Shown here one piece after another: positions 17,060-24,371 of a stretch of DNA of 43,847 nucleotides. Location of the stretch: NCBI GenBank assembly GCA_902596745.1, contig CACJUZ010000006.1, positions 1 to 43,847 of the forward strand, read 5' to 3'. Numbering within the stretch: the stretch's first letter is position 1; each line of letters opens with the position of its first letter. Position numbers and translations under genes: made by a program. The notes beneath the pieces were generated by a model. That model did not search any database. It was not told the DNA's origin and saw only the letters and a program-made list of their open reading frames with translations. The DNA comes from an uncultured Pelagibacteraceae bacterium. GTDB lineage: Bacteria > Pseudomonadota > Alphaproteobacteria > Pelagibacterales > Pelagibacteraceae.

Positions 17060-17089
17060 CTTGAAAATTAAAAAACAATTACCACATAT
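17060..17089 (+). promoter_or_regulatory. Candidate RpoH (sigma-32) heat-shock promoter
   Basis: CTTGAAA at 17060-17066 and CCACATAT at 17082-17089 are separated by 15 bases, close to the known sigma-32 pattern CTTGAAA - 11 to 16 - CCCCATnT. It lies about 55 bases upstream of the small Hsp start codon. A transcript would begin near 17096 and so carry a leader of about 50 bases. Confidence 0.65.
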
Positions 17090-17093
17090 ATCT

Positions 17094-17141
17094 TGTTGAT
17101 TGCCGCTAGGGATCAACATTAACCTTGCTAACAAAGGAGGA
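17094..17141 (+). ncRNA. Candidate ROSE-type RNA thermometer in the hsp20 leader
   Basis: Two hairpins can form. The first pairs TGTTGAT (17094-17100) with ATCAACA (17112-17118). The second covers the ribosome site: C17123-G17140, C17124-G17139, U17125-A17138, U17126-G17137, a bulged G17127, then C17128-G17136 and U17129-A17135 with a 5-base loop. The UUGCU element with a bulged G facing the Shine-Dalgarno is the hallmark of ROSE elements, which open on heating and are known from alphaproteobacterial hsp20 genes. The identification is by eye and short. Confidence 0.6.
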
Positions 17142-17144
17142 AAT

Positions 17145-17588
17145 ATGACAAGTAAGGATCTATCGATCTTTAATTCACTTAGACCTTTTAGCATTGGATT
17201 CGATGATATGTTTGATCAATTCGAGTCAATGTTGGGTGGAAATGGCGTTTCAGTACAAAGTAACTATCCGCCATACAACATTAGAAAAGCTGGTAAAGAT
17301 AAATACGCAATAGAAGTTGCGTTAGCTGGCTTTAACAAAGACGATGTTGAGGTAGAATATGAAGATAATCTTTTAACTGTAAAAACTAAACAAGTTAAAA
17401 GCACTGAAAAAAAGGATGGCGACGAGATAATTCATAGAGGTATTTCTCAAAGATCTTTTGCAAGATCATTTACAATTGCAGATGATGTAAAAGTAGGTGA
17501 TGCTGAGTTAAAAGATGGACTTTTGACGATCTCCTGTGAAAAAATCGTGCCAGAAGCTAAGAAAAAAAGACTTATCGAGATAAAATAA
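17145..17588 (+). CDS. ibpA: Small heat-shock protein (Hsp20/alpha-crystallin family)
   Basis: The start is the ATG at 17145, 4 bases after AAAGGAGG (17133-17140); the frame is open farther upstream but that part overlaps the leader. The 147-residue product has the N-terminal LRPFSIGFDDMFDQFESML and NYPPYNIRKAGKDKYAIEVALAGF typical of IbpA/HspH, the alpha-crystallin domain, and a C-terminal KKKRLIEI tail with an I/V-type anchoring motif. It holds unfolding proteins in a refoldable state for DnaK/ClpB. Expression is probably heat-controlled twice, by a sigma-32-like promoter and an RNA thermometer. A terminator hairpin follows. Confidence 0.95.
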   Translation: MTSKDLSIFNSLRPFSIGFDDMFDQFESMLGGNGVSVQSNYPPYNIRKAGKDKYAIEVALAGFNKDDVEVEYEDNLLTVKTKQVKSTEKKDGDEIIHRGISQRSFARSFTIADDVKVGDAELKDGLLTISCEKIVPEAKKKRLIEIK

Positions 17589-17595
17589 GTTTGCC

Positions 17596-17623
17596 TTACT
17601 TGCGGAGTAATCTCCGCAAGTAA
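17596..17623 (+). terminator. 12-bp hairpin terminator after hsp20
   Basis: TTACTTGCGGAG (17596-17607) pairs perfectly with CTCCGCAAGTAA (17612-17623) around the loop TAAT, followed by an AT-rich run. It lies 7 bases after the hsp20 stop, 8 bases before the next ATG. Confidence 0.75.
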
Positions 17624-17631
17624 ATTTAATT

Positions 17632-18072
17632 ATGGAAATAACACAAAAATTTGATTGGTTTTGTAAAACTACTTGGTCCAAAAGTGCATATAATACTTTA
17701 TGGTGCCTCATTGGATGTTCTATAGGTGACTTTGGAACTATTTACTTTTTTCAAACAACCCCTCACTCTTTATCAGTATTTTTGGTAATGTTAATTGCTA
17801 TAATTAATGGAATAATTACCTCTATAATTCTTGAAACCATAATTTTATTCAAACAAAAATTTAAGCTAATAGAAGCTTTTAAAATCGCTTGTGGGATGTC
17901 ACTAATCAGTATGATTTCTATGGAAGTGGCGATGAACTTGACAGACTACTTAATTGTAGGTTCAGCAAAATTAGTATGGTGGGTCGTGCCTATAATGTTG
18001 CTAGTTGGATTTTTAACACCTTGGCCTTATAATTATTGGAGACTTAAGAAATTTAATAAAGCTTGTCACTAA
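17632..18072 (+). CDS. Four-helix membrane protein, probably DUF4396-like
   Basis: A 146-residue integral membrane protein with hydrophobic segments at about 22-40, 44-69, 80-100 and 112-131. The segments YNTLWCLIGCSIGDFGTIYF and MISMEVAMNLTDYLIVG resemble DUF4396 proteins, whose conserved Cys-x-x-Gly-x-x-x-Gly-Asp region and Met/Glu/Asp-rich third helix could bind a metal; this assignment is from memory of the family and not certain. Function is unknown. It starts 8 bases after the hsp20 terminator, so it may receive some heat-shock read-through. Its stop shares CTAA (18069-18072) with the convergent lipoprotein gene. Confidence 0.65.
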   Translation: MEITQKFDWFCKTTWSKSAYNTLWCLIGCSIGDFGTIYFFQTTPHSLSVFLVMLIAIINGIITSIILETIILFKQKFKLIEAFKIACGMSLISMISMEVAMNLTDYLIVGSAKLVWWVVPIMLLVGFLTPWPYNYWRLKKFNKACH

Positions 18073-18368
18073 AAACAGTTTTTACTTGTAAAACCAACAA
18101 CTTTATTGCTATTATTAATTTCAAAAATTCGCTCACATTTTATTTTTAATTTTTCTTTTGTATAAACATAAAATCTATTTCTCGAATTATCTTTAAAATT
18201 AACTTTGTCGGGTTTTCCGAACTCTAGTTTAAGTTCCTCCTCTGATCTATCTAACCAACTACTTAATTGCTTTTCTTCTTCTGAAACTTTTTTATCAATT
18301 TTGTTAGAAACAGTTTGACACGAAGCCAAACTTGTAAAAAGAAAAATCAATACAAGAATAAATTTCAT
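18069..18368 (-). CDS. Putative small lipoprotein (99 aa)
   Basis: ATG at 18368 is chosen; the frame also allows a TTG two codons earlier. The signal MKFILVLIFLFTSLASCQ ends in a lipobox LASC (Cys17). The mature ~83 residues are charged and contain SEEELKLEFGKPDKVNF, which resembles the SmpA/OmlA-type start (G-x-P and a following strand pattern) seen in small outer-membrane lipoproteins such as BamE, and two further Cys (KCERIF, SKNCF) that could pair. A BamE-like fold is only a suggestion. It converges on the DUF4396-like gene. Confidence 0.65.
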   Translation of the reverse strand: MKFILVLIFLFTSLASCQTVSNKIDKKVSEEEKQLSSWLDRSEEELKLEFGKPDKVNFKDNSRNRFYVYTKEKLKIKCERIFEINNSNKVVGFTSKNCF

Positions 18369-18423
18369 TTTCAACCAAGTGTAGAATATACATCAATTTT
18401 ATAAACAGAAATATTTATCGTAG

Positions 18424-18487
18424 GTTGTAATTACAGTTTTGCGGAGATTTTTAAAAGATTTATTTAGAGAATCATTGTAATCACAAC
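18424..18487 (+). promoter_or_regulatory. Two copies of a TGTAATnACA palindrome before the purine permease
   Basis: TGTAATTACA (18426-18435, a perfect palindrome) and TGTAATCACA (18476-18485, one mismatch) are centred 50 bases apart in the 128-base region before the permease gene. They may be paired operators for a dimeric regulator. As RNA, 18424-18435 can instead pair with 18476-18487 (11 of 12 pairs), enclosing a 40-base loop and ending 4 bases before the ribosome site. Which is used cannot be told from sequence. Confidence 0.45.
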
Positions 18488-18491
18488 TTAT

Positions 18492-18497
18492 AGGAGG
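18492..18497 (+). promoter_or_regulatory. Strong Shine-Dalgarno AGGAGG of the purine permease gene
   Basis: AGGAGG lies 5 bases before the ATG at 18503. It is one of the few canonical ribosome sites in the window and sits directly after the repeated palindrome. Confidence 0.7.
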
Positions 18498-18502
18498 CTT
18501 TT

Positions 18503-19813
18503 ATGCTTGAAAAATATTTTGAATACAAAAAACACAAAACTAATTTTAGAACAGAGGTAATAGCCGGTGTAACCACGTTTCTTACAATGGCTTACATTAT
18601 GTTCTTAAATCCTTTTATTTTATCTGGAGAATTTGCAGGACCCGAAAAAGGATTTTTTGATTTTGGTGCTGTCTTTACTGCAACGATAATAGCAACCGCC
18701 ATAGCTTGTTTTATAATGGCTTTTTACGGAAAAACTTGGCCAATTGGTTTAGCTCCTGGGATGGGAATAAACGCATTTGTTGCTTTTGGAGTTGTAGCTG
18801 GAATGGGTTACACGCCTCAAGAGGCTTTAGGTGCGGTATTAGTTGCTGGAGTACTGTTCTTATTAATTTCTTTAACTCCGATAAGAGCTTGGTTAATTAA
18901 TTCTATCCCAAAAAGTTTGAAGTTAGGAATTGGAGCTGGGATAGGTGGTTTTCTCGCAATTATAGGACTAGAAATTATGGGTGTAGTAGGAGATCACCCC
19001 GTTACCTTAGTTACTTTGGGGGACATTAAAAATCCGTTAGTACTACTTGGATGCTTAGCATTTGTTTCTATGGTCGTAATGGAAAAAATGAAAATACGTG
19101 GAAATATAATAATTGGAATACTAATTTTCAGTGTTATCGCGTGGGTGACTGGCCTTGCTAAATTTAATGGAGTGGTAAGCACTCCTCCGCCAATGACTTA
19201 TCTTTTTGCATTTGATTTAGGGGCTGCTTTTACAGCAGGAATGTCAACAGTGATATTTACTTTATTATTTATTGACTTCTTTGATACTGCTGGAACTTTG
19301 ACTTCTGTTGCAAATGTTGCTGGTAAAGTCGGTAAAGATGGAAAAGTGCAAGATATAAATAAAGCCATGCTTTCTGATAGCGTTGGTACTGTCGCGGGAG
19401 CGTTTATGGGAACAACTACTGTCACAAGTTATGTTGAATCTGGTGCTGGAGTAAAAGCTGGCGGAAGAACAGGAATGACATCACTTGTTATAGGAGTGCT
19501 ATTTTTAGCTTGTTTGTTCTTTTCTCCTTTAGCTACTTCATTACCTAAAGAAATAGATGGGGCAGCTTTATTATACGTTGCTGTATTATTTGTAAGAAAC
19601 TTAACAGATATAGAGTGGAATGACATTGCAGAGTCAGCGCCTGCAGTAGTTGCTTTTATTGCTATGCCTTTGACTTATTCTATTAGTCACGGGATTGCTT
19701 TAAGTTTTATTGCTTATGCATTGATTAAAATTTTTACAGGAAAATTTAGCACTACTTCACCAGCTATTTGGTTGATAGCCGCGTTAAGTGTTGCAAGTTT
19801 TGCTGTAGCTTAA
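18503..19813 (+). CDS. NCS2-family purine permease (AzgA/GhxP/PbuG type)
   Basis: A 436-residue inner-membrane transporter with about 12-14 helices. The signatures of the adenine/guanine/hypoxanthine branch are visible: the start FRTEVIAGVTTFLTMAYIMFLNP, GLAPGMGINAFVAF, the substrate-site stretch FIDFFDTAGTL, and TTTVTSYVESGAGVKAGGRTG. It would import purine bases by proton symport. A purine phosphoribosyltransferase gene converges on it from the other side, so import and salvage are neighbours; purE and purK are also in the window. It has a strong ribosome site, a repeated palindrome upstream and a strong terminator downstream, all suggesting a separately regulated, well expressed gene. Confidence 0.93.
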   Translation: MLEKYFEYKKHKTNFRTEVIAGVTTFLTMAYIMFLNPFILSGEFAGPEKGFFDFGAVFTATIIATAIACFIMAFYGKTWPIGLAPGMGINAFVAFGVVAGMGYTPQEALGAVLVAGVLFLLISLTPIRAWLINSIPKSLKLGIGAGIGGFLAIIGLEIMGVVGDHPVTLVTLGDIKNPLVLLGCLAFVSMVVMEKMKIRGNIIIGILIFSVIAWVTGLAKFNGVVSTPPPMTYLFAFDLGAAFTAGMSTVIFTLLFIDFFDTAGTLTSVANVAGKVGKDGKVQDINKAMLSDSVGTVAGAFMGTTTVTSYVESGAGVKAGGRTGMTSLVIGVLFLACLFFSPLATSLPKEIDGAALLYVAVLFVRNLTDIEWNDIAESAPAVVAFIAMPLTYSISHGIALSFIAYALIKIFTGKFSTTSPAIWLIAALSVASFAVA

Positions 19814-19819
19814 GAATTT

Positions 19820-19841
19820 AGGGGCCGGTGAGCCGGCCCCT
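19820..19841 (+). terminator. Strong GC-rich rho-independent terminator after the purine permease
   Basis: AGGGGCCGG (19820-19828) pairs perfectly with CCGGCCCCT (19833-19841) around TGAG and runs into TTTT. It is the most GC-rich hairpin seen in the window. It can also serve the convergent phosphoribosyltransferase gene, which ends 3 bases away. Confidence 0.88.
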
Positions 19842-19843
19842 TT

Positions 19844-20365
19844 TCAACTATGATTTTTTTTTAAATCCTCAATTCTAATTTCTTCATATTTTTCAAAAGG
19901 TTGAACTATCCAAGGATTATCTTTTAATCTTTGAGCACAAAAATCAGGTTCAAAAGTTGAGTCAGCTTTTTTCCACAAAACAGCTGTTTTAATAGTTTCA
20001 ATTTTACCTTCTAATGGTGGATATTTTTTTAGCCAATCTATACTTTTATTTAAAGTCACTCCTGTGTCAGATAAATCATCACACAGCAGAATGTTCCCGC
20101 TCATATCTTGAACTGTTGAACTTAATTCACGAGAAAAAACTAATTCTCCTTGTTGGTCTTCAATATTCTCTCCAGAGTAAGACTCTACAGCTAGATAAGC
20201 GCACTTAAGCTTAAATACTCTACTTAATACGTCTATAATAGGTGCTCCACCCCTCATTATACCTATAAGAATATTCGGTTTATAACCGCTGTCATGAATC
20301 TGTATTGCAAGCTTCTCTACTATTAGATTATACTCTTTCCAGTCTATGATTAATTTCTTAGCCAT
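19844..20365 (-). CDS. Purine (xanthine/hypoxanthine-guanine) phosphoribosyltransferase
   Basis: A 173-residue type I phosphoribosyltransferase. The PRPP-binding motif is ILLCDDLSDTGVTL (about residues 91-104), the N-terminal loop is GIMRGGAPIIDVL, and the C-terminal WIVQPFEKYEE resembles the hood region of xanthine-guanine enzymes (Gpt), where WxxxPWE is typical. It would turn purine bases plus PRPP into nucleotides in the cytoplasm. Exact base preference is not certain. It converges on the NCS2 permease gene across a shared GC-rich terminator, a layout that fits purine salvage. Confidence 0.85.
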   Translation of the reverse strand: MAKKLIIDWKEYNLIVEKLAIQIHDSGYKPNILIGIMRGGAPIIDVLSRVFKLKCAYLAVESYSGENIEDQQGELVFSRELSSTVQDMSGNILLCDDLSDTGVTLNKSIDWLKKYPPLEGKIETIKTAVLWKKADSTFEPDFCAQRLKDNPWIVQPFEKYEEIRIEDLKKNHS

Positions 20366-20398
20366 AGAAAAAATTAATTTATTTTAAAGGAGTTGTAA

Positions 20399-20686
20399 AT
20401 GAAAGGATACGTTGTTTGTGTTTATAAAAGTATAAGTAGTGAGGATAAATTAAAGGAATATGCAGTTAAAGCTAGAGCAGCAGTTGAAAATCATAAAGGT
20501 AAGTTTTTAATTAGAGGGGGAAGATCTACATCAAATGAGGGTGAAAGATCTCCTCGAACTGTTGTAATTGAATTTCCTTCATATGATAAGGCTAATTTAT
20601 TTTATCAGTCAGATGAATATCAAAAAGCACATGATATTTTAAAAGGTCACGCTGTCCGTCAATTTCAAATATTAGAAGGTGTTTAA
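20399..20686 (+). CDS. DUF1330 protein (ferredoxin-like dimeric alpha/beta barrel)
   Basis: The 95-residue length and the segments GRSTSNEGERSPRTVVIEFPSYDKANLFYQSDEYQKA are typical of DUF1330, with the conserved RxVVIEFPS and A-x-x-(F/W)-Y-x-S-x-E-Y-Q stretches. Family members are small cytoplasmic dimers with unknown substrates. It has a good Shine-Dalgarno AAAGGAG (20386-20392). It diverges from the phosphoribosyltransferase (33 bases between starts) and converges on alkA with stops sharing TTAA (20683-20686). Confidence 0.88.
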   Translation: MKGYVVCVYKSISSEDKLKEYAVKARAAVENHKGKFLIRGGRSTSNEGERSPRTVVIEFPSYDKANLFYQSDEYQKAHDILKGHAVRQFQILEGV

Positions 20687-21309
20687 TACTGTATTGGCTC
20701 GTTATCAATTGATCTCCATAAATACCAGGTAGCAACCGAACAGTAAGGTGAAAATCTTTTATAGAGTTTATTAAGAAATTTTTTAGGGGGAAAGTACTTC
20801 TGTTTATAGTTATTAGAAATTGCCCGTAGCAAGCCTATATCCTGTAATGGCCAGATATTTGGTCTGTTATATGTAAATAAAAGTATCATTTCAGCAGACC
20901 ATCTGCCTATTTGTCTTAGCTTTGATAGATATGCTATCGCTTCTTCATCACTCATTGTTTTAATCAGCTTGGGATTAAAATCTTTTAAAATTATTTTTTT
21001 TGCAAGTTCTTTAATACCTTTAGCTTTTTGCCTACTTAAACCACAACTTTTGAGAACTGAAATTGATAATTTATTTACGATATTAGGGTTGATTCTCCCT
21101 TTACATTTTTTTTTAAATTTTAAAAATACTGAGTTAGCAGCGGCCACACTTATTTGTTGTCCAATTATACTTTTACATAATGAAAAAAAAATATCATTTC
21201 TAGTAATTAAAGACCCATCTTTGTAATTTATAATTAATTTAGCCATTACTTTATCTTTTTTGGCTAAAATTTTTTTGGCTTTATTCCAATAAGTAGGAGA
21301 ATTATTCAT
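20683..21309 (-). CDS. alkA: DNA-3-methyladenine glycosylase II (AlkA-type, HhH-GPD)
   Basis: At 208 residues this is a compact AlkA without the N-terminal TBP-like domain of E. coli AlkA. It shows SIIGQQISVAAANSVF, the helix-hairpin-helix LSKLRQIGRWSAEMILLFT, and Asp157 in IWPLQDIGLLRA, the position of the catalytic aspartate (PxDDxG in relatives). It removes alkylated purines in base excision repair. Its start overlaps the stop of the EamA transporter gene as ATGA (21306-21309), so the two are translationally coupled. Confidence 0.92.
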   Translation of the reverse strand: MNNSPTYWNKAKKILAKKDKVMAKLIINYKDGSLITRNDIFFSLCKSIIGQQISVAAANSVFLKFKKKCKGRINPNIVNKLSISVLKSCGLSRQKAKGIKELAKKIILKDFNPKLIKTMSDEEAIAYLSKLRQIGRWSAEMILLFTYNRPNIWPLQDIGLLRAISNNYKQKYFPPKKFLNKLYKRFSPYCSVATWYLWRSIDNEPIQY

Positions 21310-22187
21310 GCTCTTGGATTTATAATTTGCTTTTTAAGTTTATTTTCTCTTAAAAAGATTATCAAAGAACTGGTTATAACTAACAGCGCACCAAAAAGAG
21401 TCAAAATTTTCGGAATTTCGCTCCAAATTAAAAATCCAAAGACTATTGCAAAAACTAAACTTAAATATTTAATTGGAGTAACTAATGACGCTTCAGCTAA
21501 TCTATAACTTTGGGTAAGCAATAAATTAGCTACGCTGCCACATAAACCCATTATTGTAAAAATTGCAAAATCTATTTTAGTCGGAAAAACCCAATCTCCT
21601 TTAAAAATAGTTACTAGACCTAGAACTGAACAAAGGACTGTAAAATAAAAAGCAATTCTATAATTCGGTTCAGTTTTAGATAAGGACCTTACACTGATAG
21701 CAACACAAGCAAAAAAAATGCAAAAAATAATTGGAGTGATATAATAAAAATTCAAATCTATAAAAGCTGGCTGAACAATTAAAAGCATTCCAATAAAACC
21801 TAAAAATACAGCAGACCAACGTTTTATTCCCACTTTCTCAGATAAAAAGAAAATTGAGGCAACAGTAACAAATATTGGTCCTCCGAATGTTAATGAAACT
21901 ACATCAGCTAAAGGTAATTCTCTTAATCCTATGAATAATGCAATGATAGCTGCCGCACCAGAAATAGCACGGAATGCGTGGAGACCTGGTCTAGATGTTT
22001 TATAAAAATTAAGTAATTTGTCTTTAGGTATAATAAAAAAAATTGGAATAAAACCAATAAAAAACCTTAAAAATAAAACTTGTCCAACTGGATAATAATC
22101 AAGCCATTTCACACAAATATCCATTATAGAAAAGCAAATTACGCTCCCCGCCATGTACAATACGCCTATTTGATTTTTAGTAAGCAA
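21306..22187 (-). CDS. EamA-family (DMT superfamily) transporter
   Basis: A 293-residue protein with about ten hydrophobic segments in two EamA repeats (about 8-140 and 150-282). The N-terminal GSVICFSIMDICVKWL and the repeat ends (FLGFIGMLLIVQP, LFGALLVITSSLIIF) fit the alphaproteobacterial DMT permeases annotated as RhaT/EamA. Substrates are usually small metabolites or amino acids and cannot be read here. The start is TTG at 22187, supported by AAGGA 8 bases upstream on the minus strand; the next ATG (22154) would remove part of the first helix region. It is coupled to alkA. Confidence 0.9.
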   Translation of the reverse strand: MLTKNQIGVLYMAGSVICFSIMDICVKWLDYYPVGQVLFLRFFIGFIPIFFIIPKDKLLNFYKTSRPGLHAFRAISGAAAIIALFIGLRELPLADVVSLTFGGPIFVTVASIFFLSEKVGIKRWSAVFLGFIGMLLIVQPAFIDLNFYYITPIIFCIFFACVAISVRSLSKTEPNYRIAFYFTVLCSVLGLVTIFKGDWVFPTKIDFAIFTIMGLCGSVANLLLTQSYRLAEASLVTPIKYLSLVFAIVFGFLIWSEIPKILTLFGALLVITSSLIIFLRENKLKKQIINPRA

Positions 22188-22226
22188 TTTATTATCCTTA
22201 TAACTTCATAACATATAAAATTACTT

Positions 22227-22676
22227 ATGCAAAAAATTTACTTTGGAATGGGTTGCTTCTGGAAACCAGAGGAGCAGTTTAAAAATATTAAGGGTATAAT
22301 AGAAACCGAGGTAGGTTATGCCGGTGGCTATAAATCTAAAGTAACATATGAGGAGGTTTGCCAAGGAAATACAGGTCATGCAGAAGTGGTTAAATTATCA
22401 TTTGATGAAAATGTCATATCATTTGAAAAAATTTTAGAACTCTTTTTTAAATTACATGATCCAACTCAAAAGGATATGCAATTCCCAGATGTTGGAACAC
22501 AATATAGAAGTGAAATATTTTATGAAAATGATGTTCAAAAAGATTTAGCAATTAAGTTTAAAGACAAATTTAATAAAATTTATAATAATAAAGTTGAAAC
22601 AAATATTTCACCAATTAAAAATTATTGTAAAGCAGAAGAATATCATCAAAAATATATCGAAAAAAATCGAAGATGA
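22227..22676 (+). CDS. msrA: Peptide methionine-(S)-S-oxide reductase
   Basis: A 149-residue MsrA. The catalytic Cys10 is in GMGCFWKPEEQF, and the family motifs VGYAGG, EVCQGNTGHAEVV, HDPTQKDMQFPDVGTQYRSEIF and AEEYHQKY are intact. It repairs oxidised methionine in the cytoplasm using thioredoxin (trxA is at the left end). The usual C-terminal resolving Cys is missing; a Cys in KNYCKAEEYHQ, where relatives have Tyr or Phe, might substitute or the enzyme may be of the one-Cys type. It overlaps the sulfurtransferase gene as ATGA (22673-22676). Confidence 0.96.
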   Translation: MQKIYFGMGCFWKPEEQFKNIKGIIETEVGYAGGYKSKVTYEEVCQGNTGHAEVVKLSFDENVISFEKILELFFKLHDPTQKDMQFPDVGTQYRSEIFYENDVQKDLAIKFKDKFNKIYNNKVETNISPIKNYCKAEEYHQKYIEKNRR

Positions 22677-23485
22677 ATCCTTTAAAATCAACTGAATGGC
22701 TTGCTAAGAATATCAATGACGTAAAAATACTTGATGCTACTTGGCATCTACCTAATTCAAATCGAAACGCATTCAATGAATATAATAATAGTCATATCAA
22801 AAACTCAATTTTTTTTGATTTAGATAAAAACTCAAACCAGGAAGTTTCTCTCCCGCACATGTTACCGAAAAAGGATGCTTGGGAAAAGATAGTTTCAAAT
22901 TTTGGGATTAAAAATAGTGATCACATAGTAGTTTACGATAACTCTGATGTGCTGAGTGCTAGCAGATGCTGGTTCACATTTATATATTTTGGTCACGATT
23001 TAAATTTAGTTTCAGTTTTAAATGGAGGTTTGAAAAAATGGATGTTAGAAAACAGACCTCTTACTAACGAAAAAATAAATTTGACTAAAACAAATTATAA
23101 AGCTTCAACAAAAAATACCTTAATATTAAATAAGGAGCAAATTAAAAAAAATATAATAAAAAAAGATTTTTGCTTAGTTGATGCTAGGGGTGAAAAAAGA
23201 TTTAAAGGTTTAGTTGATGAACCAAGAAAAAATCTGAAAAAAGGCAATATTCCAGGTTCTAAAAACCTCCCGTATTTAAAAATAATAAATTTAGAAAACA
23301 ACACTTTTAAGAATAAAGATGAATTGGAGAAAGTATTTTCAAGCCATGGAATTAACATTAACGAAAAATTAGCTTTTAGCTGCGGAAGTGGTATAACTGC
23401 CTGTGTCCTGGGTCTTGCTAGTACTATTATAAATAACAAATTACCGGTTATCTATGATGGGTCATGGGCAGAATACGGGCTTTAA
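22673..23485 (+). CDS. sseA: Thiosulfate/3-mercaptopyruvate sulfurtransferase (two rhodanese domains)
   Basis: A 270-residue tandem rhodanese. The N-terminal inactive domain (about 1-135) holds the family segment SDHIVVYDNSDVLSASRCWFTF, and the C-terminal active domain carries Cys237 in SCGSGITA; the CG(S/T)G(I/V)T loop favours 3-mercaptopyruvate over thiosulfate. It moves sulfane sulfur to thiophilic acceptors. It is translationally coupled to msrA, linking two thiol-chemistry enzymes, and the RND adaptor gene begins 9 bases later, so the four rightward genes may be one operon. Confidence 0.94.
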   Translation: MNPLKSTEWLAKNINDVKILDATWHLPNSNRNAFNEYNNSHIKNSIFFDLDKNSNQEVSLPHMLPKKDAWEKIVSNFGIKNSDHIVVYDNSDVLSASRCWFTFIYFGHDLNLVSVLNGGLKKWMLENRPLTNEKINLTKTNYKASTKNTLILNKEQIKKNIIKKDFCLVDARGEKRFKGLVDEPRKNLKKGNIPGSKNLPYLKIINLENNTFKNKDELEKVFSSHGININEKLAFSCGSGITACVLGLASTIINNKLPVIYDGSWAEYGL

Positions 23486-23494
23486 TAAATAAAA

Positions 23495-24367
23495 ATGAAA
23501 ACAGCAACTAAAATAAAAACTTTCGTAATTATATTTTTTGTAGCCATAATAGTTATAATTGCTGCAAGACATTTTATAGGTTTGCATTTCAAAAAAAAAT
23601 TTAGTGTTAGGCCAACTCCTGGTGTGATAGTAAAAGAGGTTCAAAAATCTGAATTTTATAAAAGTATTGAAACATTTGGTACTGCTATAGCCCAAAATTC
23701 AAAAACTTATAGAATTAAAAAAAATGAAGTAGTTGGTAATCTTAAAATAGAAAATAGATTTGTAAAAAAAGGTGAGATCATAGCTGCATTAAAAAACAGC
23801 AATAATGTTATAGCAGATTTTGCGGGAAAACTCGGCAAAAGAGAAATTGCTCAAGGAGTGCTTGGATCTAATAGTTTGATTATTACTTTAGATGATTTAA
23901 AAAAAATTGTAATAGATATTAAAATTCCTGAGAGTTATGTTGGAATTTTAAAGCCTGGTTTAAAAGCAGAGATAACTAGCTCTGCATTTTCAGAAAGAAT
24001 ATTTAAAGGTAATGTATCCTCTATAAGTTCAAGAATTGATCCTTCCACAAGATCAATTTTAGCAAGAATTTCTGTAAATAATAAAAATTTTGAAATTATT
24101 CCTGGTCAGTTAATGACTGTCAAAATAATATATGATGAGATAAATCAAATAGGTGTCCCAGAGAGTGCAGTTACAATTCAAGGTAGTACTTCCTTTGTAT
24201 ATGTTGTGAAAAATAATATTGCTGAAAAAAGAAATATTAAAATTGGAAATAGAAATTTTGGCAAAATTTCTGTTGAATCAGGTTTAGATGAGGGAGATTT
24301 CGTAATTTCTGAGGGGGTTTCTAAAGTAAGAAATAAATCAAAAGTAAAAATTATTAATAAGAAATAA
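23495..24367 (+). CDS. RND efflux periplasmic adaptor (membrane fusion protein)
   Basis: The 290-residue protein has one N-terminal membrane helix (about 9-29) and then an adaptor body: a split biotinyl-lipoyl-like domain (KKNEVVGNLKIENRFVKKGE and IADFAGKLGKREIAQG), a beta-barrel region (VDIKIPESYVGILKPGLKA, SSISSRIDPSTRSILARI) and a C-terminal membrane-proximal domain (VPESAVTIQGSTSFVYVV). It is short, the helical hairpin between lipoyl halves being almost absent, as in some other RND adaptors of streamlined genomes. It would join the adjacent RND permease to an outer-membrane channel; no TolC-type gene is in the window. Confidence 0.9.
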   Translation: MKTATKIKTFVIIFFVAIIVIIAARHFIGLHFKKKFSVRPTPGVIVKEVQKSEFYKSIETFGTAIAQNSKTYRIKKNEVVGNLKIENRFVKKGEIIAALKNSNNVIADFAGKLGKREIAQGVLGSNSLIITLDDLKKIVIDIKIPESYVGILKPGLKAEITSSAFSERIFKGNVSSISSRIDPSTRSILARISVNNKNFEIIPGQLMTVKIIYDEINQIGVPESAVTIQGSTSFVYVVKNNIAEKRNIKIGNRNFGKISVESGLDEGDFVISEGVSKVRNKSKVKIINKK

Positions 24368-24371
24368 TAAA

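Noticed and set aside
23095-23439. A 114-codon leftward frame inside the sulfurtransferase gene
   Set aside because: It is antisense to the active rhodanese domain and has no recognisable features.
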